From the NCBI RefSeq assembly GCF_029892095.1, contig NZ_JARZAE010000004.1, positions 3,596,001 through 3,660,000 on the forward strand: DNA of 64,000 nucleotides, in the 5' to 3' direction. Numbering within the stretch: the stretch's first letter is position 1; every line of letters begins with the position of its first letter. The position numbers and the translations under genes are program-made. Shown here one piece after another: positions 58,813 through 64,000 of this stretch. Below the pieces are notes generated by a model. It had not been told where the DNA came from. It searched no databases and saw only the letters and a list, made by a program, of their open reading frames with translations. This DNA is from Kitasatospora sp. MAP12-44 (GTDB lineage Bacteria > Actinomycetota > Actinomycetes > Streptomycetales > Streptomycetaceae).

Positions 58813-59582
58813 CGGGCCACCTCGACGGTCTCGCAGCTGCCGGCCGGCTCGGCCTCGGCGTCGTCGACCAGGGCCGCCAGCGCCTCCTCGTCCACCCCGG
58901 CGTCCAGGGCGAGTTGCCCCCACGAGGTCTCCTGCCAGGAGTGCCGGTGCCCGGGGCTGGTGGTGCATCCGCAGTCCGCCTCCGTGCAGCGGCAGCCCGG
59001 GTTGACGCACAGCACCGCCCGCCAGGCCGGGAAGGCCCGCAGCGACACCGAGTCGCACCACGGGCAGCGACCGCGCACCCTGACCAGCGACTCCGCCTCA
59101 CCCAGCGCACCGGCGCAGCGGCGCGCCATCCGCCGTACCTCGTCCAGCACATGGGCCGCCAGCACCGGCTGCTCGGCCACCTTGCCCAGCAGCGACGCCA
59201 GTCGGCCGAGCCGGGTCGGCACGTCGGCCCGCCGGGGGCGGCCCATCCGCAGCTTCTCCCAGACCGCCTCCTCCAACTCCACCACCCCGTCGGTGATATC
59301 GCGCACCGCGTCGGAGATGTGCAGGTTCACCGGCGCCGCTCCCCCGCCGGCCGCCGTGAGTCCGTGCTGCTCGTTCCAGAGCGCCGCCGCGCGATCAGCC
59401 CGGTCCCGGGCGGCCAGGGCGGCGAGCGCGGCCGGCGCGGGGGCCGGTCCCGATCGGATCCGCGCGCCGGGCCGACCCGGCACCAACTCCTCCAGCAGCT
59501 CAGGGAACTGGCGGTCCAGGATGTCCAGCCAGAGGGCCGCGCGAGCGGCGTGGCGACCGGCGAAGTCGGACGATTCGGTCAT
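58809..59582 (-). CDS. hypothetical protein with zinc-ribbon-like cysteine cluster
   Basis: 257 aa. The N-terminal two thirds is helical and Ala/Arg-rich. The C-terminal part holds a cysteine cluster: RCPWCDSVSL, then VLCVNPGCRCTEADCGC, and HRHSWQE. This suggests one or two zinc sites. Similar proteins occur near regulators in actinophages. Function unknown; DNA or RNA binding is plausible. Confidence 0.65.
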   Translation of the reverse strand: MTESSDFAGRHAARAALWLDILDRQFPELLEELVPGRPGARIRSGPAPAPAALAALAARDRADRAAALWNEQHGLTAAGGGAAPVNLHISDAVRDITDGVVELEEAVWEKLRMGRPRRADVPTRLGRLASLLGKVAEQPVLAAHVLDEVRRMARRCAGALGEAESLVRVRGRCPWCDSVSLRAFPAWRAVLCVNPGCRCTEADCGCTTSPGHRHSWQETSWGQLALDAGVDEEALAALVDDAEAEPAGSCETVEVAR

Positions 59583-59669
59583 GGGGATCGGTCCTCCGTG
59601 AGTGTGGTGCGCTGAGCTACAAAGCGACGAGCGACGAGCGACGAACGGGTGGCACCGCGCCGACCGGAG

Positions 59670-59936
59670 TCAGTCGGCCTTCTTCTTGGTCTTCTGGACG
59701 ACCACCCGGCCGTTGCGCCAGAGCCGGCCCCCGCAGACGCCGTCGAACCAGGAGTGGCCGGGGTCGACGGCGTCCAGGCACTCCCGCCGCACGGGACAGC
59801 GGGCGCAGCGGCCGAGCGCCGGGGCGGCCTGCGCGGCGCGGGTGGCGAAGACCGTACGGGCCGGCAGGTCGGCGCAGGCCGCGGCGAGCCGCCAGTCGAG
59901 CAGGTCGTCATCCGGGGCGGTGGGAGAAGCGGGCAT
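59670..59936 (-). CDS. WhiB-like iron-sulfur regulator
   Basis: 88 aa. Four cysteines in the Wbl pattern (C in AAACADLP, then CARCPVRREC), the G[VI]xGGxxW turn as GVCGGRLW, and a basic C-terminus (VVVQKTKKKAD). Phage-type Wbl proteins regulate phage or host genes. Divergent to the XRE-like gene across a repeat-rich region. Confidence 0.88.
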   Translation of the reverse strand: MPASPTAPDDDLLDWRLAAACADLPARTVFATRAAQAAPALGRCARCPVRRECLDAVDPGHSWFDGVCGGRLWRNGRVVVQKTKKKAD

Positions 59937-59990
59937 GGCGAGGAAGCTCCAGGATCCGGAGAGGCAGCGAGGCTGAAAGGGGGGCGCGAG

Positions 59991-60053
59991 GGCACGGCGA
60001 GGCAGCAAGGCACGGCTTGGTGAGGCACGGCAAAGCACGGCAAGGCACGGCAA
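59991..60053. repeat. 10-bp iterated repeat GGCACGGCAA
   Basis: About six copies or near-copies of GGCACGGCAA (59991, 60009, 60024, 60034, 60044) directly upstream of the whiB-like gene. Iterons of this kind may bind a regulator. Confidence 0.6.
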
Positions 60054-60241
60054 GGGCGCAGCTGAAGGAAGTCCGCCAGGATGTTGCGGGCTCGCACCCA
60101 TCTTGATTCGTTGCGCCTGCGCACGCAAGCGCCTTTTTGCCGGAGCTCGCCGGGACTCGTGTGACGGATGGGTGCAACGCGCCGCAAAGTCTCGCGTTCT
60201 CAATCAAAACGTCACCGTTGCGCGCGCGAAAGCGCACATTA

Positions 60242-60270
60242 CGCTCGCGCGCGAGCGGTAACCTGGTTAC
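60242..60270. promoter_or_regulatory. paired palindromes upstream of the XRE-like regulator
   Basis: CGCTCGCGCGCGAGCG (60242-60257) followed by GTAACCTGGTTAC (60258-60270), both perfect, just upstream of an in-frame ATG at 60274. Probable operator of the divergent regulators. Region 59937-60306 is otherwise non-coding. Confidence 0.5.
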
Positions 60271-60306
60271 GCGATGCGCGAAAGGGTGGAGGGAGGCAGA
60301 CCACTG

Positions 60307-60813
60307 ATGATGCCCACAGGCACTGACATCGACCGGTTCGCAGCATGGGTAGAAGAGCTCATGCGCACTCGCGGTTATGACATCGACAGTCCCCGGGGCG
60401 GCGGGAAGTCCAAGCTCGCCGAAGACGCCGGGGTGCACAGGGCGGCCGTGACCCGGCTGCTCCAGCGTCAGAGCATGCCCGATCTGGACACTATGCGCGG
60501 GCTCGCCCGCGCCTTGGACATCCCAATCCGCGAGATCCTCATCCGGTCGGGCAAGCTGACCGAGGAAGATCTCCCACAAGTCGTCGGTTACCCTGCGGTG
60601 GGGGTAATCTCCGGCACGTCCGACAGCGGCTACGTCGTTGCGCGGATGACTCTGGAGCAGGTAGCCGAGGCACTGGGCATCCCTGACGACCGACGTGAGA
60701 TGTTCATCAAGGTCGCCCAGCAATTCACACCGGAGACGACGGGCACCGAGCAGGGCACGGACCGCGACAGCGTGGCGGGAGGTACAACCACACGGCGGCT
60801 CGCAGCGGGCTGA
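60307..60813 (+). CDS. XRE-family (cI-like) transcriptional regulator
   Basis: 168 aa from ATG 60307 with GGGAGG upstream; ATG 60274 would add 11 residues. N-terminal HTH (GGKSKLAEDAGVHRAAVTRLL, SMPDLDTMRGLARALDIPI). A C-terminal part has no peptidase or clear dimerisation motif. Probably the cluster's repressor, since it is divergent to the whiB-like gene and next to the palindromes. No RecA-cleavage site is evident. Confidence 0.8.
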   Translation: MMPTGTDIDRFAAWVEELMRTRGYDIDSPRGGGKSKLAEDAGVHRAAVTRLLQRQSMPDLDTMRGLARALDIPIREILIRSGKLTEEDLPQVVGYPAVGVISGTSDSGYVVARMTLEQVAEALGIPDDRREMFIKVAQQFTPETTGTEQGTDRDSVAGGTTTRRLAAG

Positions 60814-60841
60814 GGCCGGATGGGCGAGAGGCGTTCAGCGC

Positions 60842-61405
60842 GTGGCGGGGCAGAACGACCAGGCAGGCGGGGCGAAGCCGCCGCATGCAGCAGGTGACGA
60901 GTCCGATCTCGACCTGCTCGCACTGCTCGGACAGTCAGCCCCCGGGGGAGCCACGGGACGCCAGCAGTTGGAACCGGCCGCTGTCAGCAGAATCCTGGCG
61001 GCGCTGGTCGAGCAGAACCTCCCAGCGGGGATCGTCGTGATCACTCAGGACGAGCTGGACCGCACCCGCGAGCGCGCGTACGCCGACGGCTGGCAGGACG
61101 CCCTGCGCTACGCCTGGCAGCGCCAGCAGCCCGCCGGAACGACCGGCCCGGGCAGCGAGTTCGGCAGGACCGGGCAGCACAACGACAGCCGCGCGGCGGA
61201 GCCCACCACAGCAATCGTGCCGCCCGCACCGCGCGAGCCCACCTCCCCCCGCACCGGCACCGAAGCGACCGTGCTGGCCTTCCCGCCGCGAATACCACTG
61301 GTCCGGGCCGCCGACACCGCACGCCAGCAGGAACTGATGCCGCATCGACCGCGGCGCCGCCGCCGCACGCCGCCCAAGCCCGCTCCCGACCAGCCGGGCA
61401 ACTGA
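60842..61405 (+). CDS. hypothetical protein downstream of the XRE regulator
   Basis: 187 aa from GTG (a weak ribosome site, so the start is uncertain). Middle part LEPAAVSRILAALVEQNLPAGIVVITQDELDRT is structured; the rest is Pro/Arg/Thr-rich. The C-terminus is Arg-rich (HRPRRRRRTPPKP). Partner or target of the regulator perhaps; function unknown. Confidence 0.55.
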   Translation: MAGQNDQAGGAKPPHAAGDESDLDLLALLGQSAPGGATGRQQLEPAAVSRILAALVEQNLPAGIVVITQDELDRTRERAYADGWQDALRYAWQRQQPAGTTGPGSEFGRTGQHNDSRAAEPTTAIVPPAPREPTSPRTGTEATVLAFPPRIPLVRAADTARQQELMPHRPRRRRRTPPKPAPDQPGN

Positions 61406-61416
61406 GGCCGACCGGG

Positions 61417-61479
61417 CTGAGCAGCACCCTCGCTGAGCAACAACCGGTCCGAGCAACACCCGGTCTGAGCAGCCGAGCT
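61417..61479. repeat. imperfect 16-bp tandem repeat
   Basis: Four imperfect units starting C(T/G)GAGCA(A/G)CA at 61417, 61433, 61450 and 61465, at the right-hand edge of the tail cluster. May mark an old junction. Confidence 0.5.
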
Positions 61480-61484
61480 AAGGC

Positions 61485-62153
61485 CTAGCCGCGCCCCAGC
61501 AGCTCCGGCACCTCGTCCAGCGAACCGATCAGCCCGGTCGCACCGGCCCCGATCAGCCTGGCCGGATCGGTGAGCGCCGCGTACCCGTAGACGTCCATGC
61601 CCGCCGCACGGGCGGCCAGCACCCCGTTGCGGCTGTCCTCGATCACCAGGCAGCGCCCGGGCTCGACGCCCAACGTCCGTGCGGCGTGCAGGAAGAGGTC
61701 GGGCGCGGGCTTGCCGACGCCGACGTCCTGGGCGCTGAAGATCCGCGGCTCCGGGTGGTAGGCGCGCAGGCCGGTCAGGTCCAGCGCGGTGCGGATCCAG
61801 GAGTGGTGGGCCGAGGAGGCCAGGCAGTACGGCAGGCCGCGCCGGCCCAGCTCCTTGAGCAGCCGGTCGGCGCCGGCCACCGGCGTCAGCTCGGCGCCGA
61901 AGGCCGCGAACACCCGAGCGTGGAAGGCCTCGTCGAAGCCCGCCGGCAGGGTCGCGCCGTACCGCTCGCCGATCACGTCGTGCACGGTGTGCGCCGCGCA
62001 GCCCATGTAGTCGCGGTAGGAGTCCGCCTGGGTGGTCGGGTAGCCGAGCTCGGTCAGGTACTCGGCCAGCACCCGGTTGGAGATCGGCTCGCTGTCCACC
62101 AGCACGCCGTCATTGTCGAAGATCACCAGGTCATAGCGCACCGCCCGGCTCAC
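61485..62153 (-). CDS. HAD family phosphatase (beta-phosphoglucomutase-like)
   Basis: 222 aa from GTG (VSRAVRYDLVIFDNDG). HAD motif I FDNDGVLVD, motif II SSAHHSWI, motif III/IV GKPAPDLFL and VIEDSRNGVLAA. Substrate unknown; a beta-phosphoglucomutase or sugar-phosphate phosphatase is typical. Overlaps the proC stop by 4 bp. Confidence 0.9.
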   Translation of the reverse strand: MSRAVRYDLVIFDNDGVLVDSEPISNRVLAEYLTELGYPTTQADSYRDYMGCAAHTVHDVIGERYGATLPAGFDEAFHARVFAAFGAELTPVAGADRLLKELGRRGLPYCLASSAHHSWIRTALDLTGLRAYHPEPRIFSAQDVGVGKPAPDLFLHAARTLGVEPGRCLVIEDSRNGVLAARAAGMDVYGYAALTDPARLIGAGATGLIGSLDEVPELLGRG

Positions 62154-62977
62154 TTCCCGCCCGATGCGAGCTCCTGGGAGCGGTTGCGGGCCGCCTCCAG
62201 CGCGCCGAGCAGGGCGGCCCTGACACCGTGGTTCTCCAGCTCGCGGATGGCCGAGATGGTGGTGCCGGCCGGCGAGGTGACCGCCTCGCGCAGCTTGACC
62301 GGGTGCTCGCCGGAGTCGCGCAGCATCACCGAGGCGCCGACCGCGGACTGCACGATCAGGTCGTGCGCCACCTGCCGGGGCAGCCCGAGCAGGATGCCCG
62401 CGTCGGTCATCGCCTCAACCAGGTAGTAGAAGTACGCCGGGCCGGAGCCGGACAGCGCGGTGGCCGCGTCCTGCTGCGCCTCGGGCAGCCGCAGCGCCTT
62501 GCCGACGGCCCGGAAGATCTCCTCGGTCCGCACCAGGTGCTCCTCGCGGGCGTACGAGCCGCCGGAGATCACGCTCATGCCCTCGTCGACCAGGACGGGC
62601 GTGTTGGGCATCACCCGCACCACAGGGGTGCCGGCCGGCAGCCGGGCCTCGAACCAGCGGGTCGGGATGCCGGCGGCGGCCGAGATCACCAGCCGGTCGG
62701 CGGTCATGTGCGGGCCCAGCTCCTCGATCAGGGTGCCCATGTCCTGCGGCTTGACGGCCAGGATCAGGGTGTCGGCGAGCTTGGCCGCCTCCCGGTTGGA
62801 GGTGACGCCCACGCCGTACCTGGCGGCCAGTTCGGCGGCCCGCTCGGGGCGGCGCGCGGTGACCAGGACGTCCGCCGGGTCCTTGCCCGCCCTCAGCAGC
62901 CCGGACAGCAGGGCTTCACCGATCTTGCCGGTGCCGAGGAAGGCGATCCGCTGGGGGTGGGCAGCGCTGCTGGTCAT
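62150..62977 (-). CDS. proC: pyrroline-5-carboxylate reductase
   Basis: 275 aa. NAD(P)H-binding start RIAFLGTGKIGEALLSGLLR; ILAVKPQDMGTLIEELGP and the C-terminal LREAVTSPAGTTISAIRELE signature. Last step of proline synthesis. 4-bp coupling with the HAD phosphatase. Confidence 0.95.
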   Translation of the reverse strand: MTSSAAHPQRIAFLGTGKIGEALLSGLLRAGKDPADVLVTARRPERAAELAARYGVGVTSNREAAKLADTLILAVKPQDMGTLIEELGPHMTADRLVISAAAGIPTRWFEARLPAGTPVVRVMPNTPVLVDEGMSVISGGSYAREEHLVRTEEIFRAVGKALRLPEAQQDAATALSGSGPAYFYYLVEAMTDAGILLGLPRQVAHDLIVQSAVGASVMLRDSGEHPVKLREAVTSPAGTTISAIRELENHGVRAALLGALEAARNRSQELASGGK

Positions 62978-63158
62978 GGCGTGGCTCCTTGATCACCGCG
63001 ACGGTACTGGGGCCATCCTCGCACTCGGCGCCGACCCGGGCGGGTGGGCGTCCAACGAGCGGACGCCCGTCCAGTACGGGTCCGGTGCGGGTCCCGTAGG
63101 GGAAAACTCGGGGGTTGCCCCTATGGCTTCGGGGGCTGCCGAGGAGCACCGTGGAGGT

Positions 63159-63602
63159 ATGGGACACGGAGATTTGTCGCGGAGTGAGAACCGGCAGCTG
63201 GCCGTCGCGTCGACGACCCTCGGGTCGTGGCGGGCCGGCGCGGCAGTCGGTGCTGTGGTGGGCGCTGCGGCGCTCGGGGTCGACGTCCTGACGGGCAAGT
63301 GGTCGACGAGCATCCTGGCCGGGCCGGCCGGGCTGGCGCTGTTCTTCTTCTTCCTGGTCGGCACGGTGGGCGGGCAGCTGCGCCGGGACACCGGCGACCG
63401 CCGGCTGCGCCGCTGGGCGGACGCGCATCCGTGGCAGGCGGTGCTCCCGGCGGCCGGCGCGCTGCTGGTGCTGAACACCCTGGCGCTGACCCTGCTCGGG
63501 AGCTGGGGCGTGTTCGGCGCGTTCTTCACCTCGCTGCTGCCGGCCGGGGTGCTGCTGCTGATAGCCGGCGTGGTCGGCTCGGTCAAGGCCGCCCGGAAGT
63601 AG
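63159..63602 (+). CDS. small membrane protein
   Basis: 147 aa if the ATG at 63159 is used (an ATG at 63123 is also in frame). Four hydrophobic segments (GAAVGAVVGAAALGVDVL; LAGPAGLALFFFFLVGTVG; VLPAAGALLVLNTLALTLLG; TSLLPAGVLLLIAGVVG). No recognised family. Divergent from proC. Confidence 0.6.
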   Translation: MGHGDLSRSENRQLAVASTTLGSWRAGAAVGAVVGAAALGVDVLTGKWSTSILAGPAGLALFFFFLVGTVGGQLRRDTGDRRLRRWADAHPWQAVLPAAGALLVLNTLALTLLGSWGVFGAFFTSLLPAGVLLLIAGVVGSVKAARK

Positions 63603-63661
63603 CCGCGGACGCCGGCTCGGACGCACGCGGCAGCCGACAGAGCCCGGCGCGTTCCGGGCAA

Positions 63662-64000
63662 GTGCGGCGGTCCCAGGCCACCGGGACGTTCAGTACGAGC
63701 GCGGTGGCGGGCCAGCTCCAGACGGTCAAGAAGTTCCTGGTCGCGGCCAACCTGGACCCGACCGCCCTGGCCGGTGGGACGCCGCAGGCCGCACTCGACC
63801 TGATGGCCCGTGAGGAGCGCGATGCGGCCATGCAGGCACTTTCGCATCCCAGCGCGGATCACGATCCGACGAGCTGGTTCAGTCGCTTCAACCCTGACAC
63901 CGCAGTTCTGGCCAGCCAGGAGGTCAAGGTGCAGGGGCGGGTCACCTTCGAGGGCGACGGTGACAACGGACTGCTGGTGCACACCGACTACACCTTCGTC
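63662..64000 (+). CDS. partial protein of unknown function, cut by the window end
   Basis: 113 codons from a GTG at 63662 with no clear ribosome site. The stretch reads as true protein (QTVKKFLVAANLDPTALAG; PSADHDPTSWFSRFNPDTAV; VKVQGRVTFEGDGDNG), but no signal peptide precedes it and the previous gene ends just before. Either the start is atypical or the 5' part is missing. The frame stays open to the window edge. Confidence 0.5.
   Translation, partial: MRRSQATGTFSTSAVAGQLQTVKKFLVAANLDPTALAGGTPQAALDLMAREERDAAMQALSHPSADHDPTSWFSRFNPDTAVLASQEVKVQGRVTFEGDGDNGLLVHTDYTFV

Larger units (their letters stand above)
48103..61405. mobile_element. phage-tail-like particle cluster with own regulators and lysis genes
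   Basis: 13.3 kb between the MFS gene and a HAD phosphatase. Gene order on the minus strand from 58.2 kb: tail terminator, tube, chaperones (frameshift), coiled-coil protein, tape measure, distal tail protein, tail-tip protein, small protein, host-binding-like protein, endolysin, holin-like proteins. Regulators lie upstream at 58.6-61.4 kb. No capsid, portal, terminase, integrase or replication gene and no sheath gene. No duplicated attachment sequence was noticed at the edges. Best read as a domesticated non-contractile (F-type) tail particle, with defective prophage as the alternative. Confidence 0.7.

Noticed and set aside
59991..60053. CRISPR array
   Set aside because: The repeats are 10 bp, adjacent, without unique spacers of 30 bp, and no cas genes are near.
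48103..61405. Contractile injection system
   Set aside because: No sheath, baseplate wedge or AAA+ ATPase gene is seen; the tail has only a tube gene, so it is a siphophage-like tail.
48103..61405. Complete prophage
   Set aside because: No integrase, excision function beyond a small HTH, replication, terminase, portal or capsid gene is recognisable in the window.

Overview
The window is high-GC actinomycete chromosome. It almost certainly comes from the Streptomycetaceae (Streptomyces or the close relative Kitasatospora). The grounds are chaplin and rodlin genes, the BldN/RsbN sigma/anti-sigma pair, the rex-hemACD operon, futalosine-type menaquinone genes and a 2-methylisoborneol operon. Genes are dense and mostly on the minus strand, with many GTG starts and 4-bp ATGA/GTGA overlaps. 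No rRNA, tRNA, CRISPR array or insertion sequence was recognised.

Layout. 0-5 kb: partial ketoacyl-ACP synthase III, a YkuD-type transpeptidase, mqnE, a threonine dehydratase with an Lrp regulator, and ubiX. 5-7.6 kb: cyclase-family hydrolase, two tandem small membrane proteins, MOSC protein. 7.6-11 kb: a three-gene operon for 2-methylisoborneol (family 2B encapsulin-like shell protein, 2-MIB synthase, GPP C-methyltransferase). 11.4-14.3 kb: VOC protein, mqnP and mqnL, so the menaquinone genes flank the terpene operon. 14.7-16.6 kb: acyl-CoA carboxylase beta and epsilon subunits. 17-21.5 kb: System II cytochrome c maturation operon (thioredoxin-like, ccdA, resB, ccsB). 21.6-23.6 kb: histidine phosphatase and hemL. 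24.7-30.6 kb: a secretion and surface island (SGNH lipase with ricin-type lectin domain, three chaplins, two rodlins, three small secreted proteins of unknown role). 30.7-36.6 kb: rex-hemA-hemC-hemD-hemB, with a Rex operator upstream and a single-base frameshift in hemD. 36.7-48 kb: exonuclease, glutaredoxin-like protein, HAD phosphatase, bldN, rsbN, acyltransferase, epimerase, bS22-like peptide, BldC-like regulator, phosphatase, acuC and an MFS transporter.

48-61.4 kb holds a compact phage-tail cluster: tail terminator, tube, chaperones with an apparent -1 frameshift, short tape measure, distal tail and baseplate proteins, a tail-tip protein, an amidase endolysin and holin-like proteins. Its own regulators (WhiB-like, XRE-like, small HTH) sit upstream. 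No capsid, portal, terminase, integrase or replication gene is visible, so it looks like a non-contractile tail-like particle (F-type tailocin) rather than a whole prophage. After it the chromosome resumes with a HAD phosphatase, proC, a small membrane protein and a cut-off gene.

Two functional links stand out. Heme synthesis, cytochrome c maturation, menaquinone synthesis and the redox sensor Rex are all present, which is a respiratory theme. BldN, whose known regulon is the chaplins and rodlins, lies about 10 kb from a chaplin/rodlin island, and BldN-like promoter hexamers can be seen before rsbN, one chaplin and the first rodlin.
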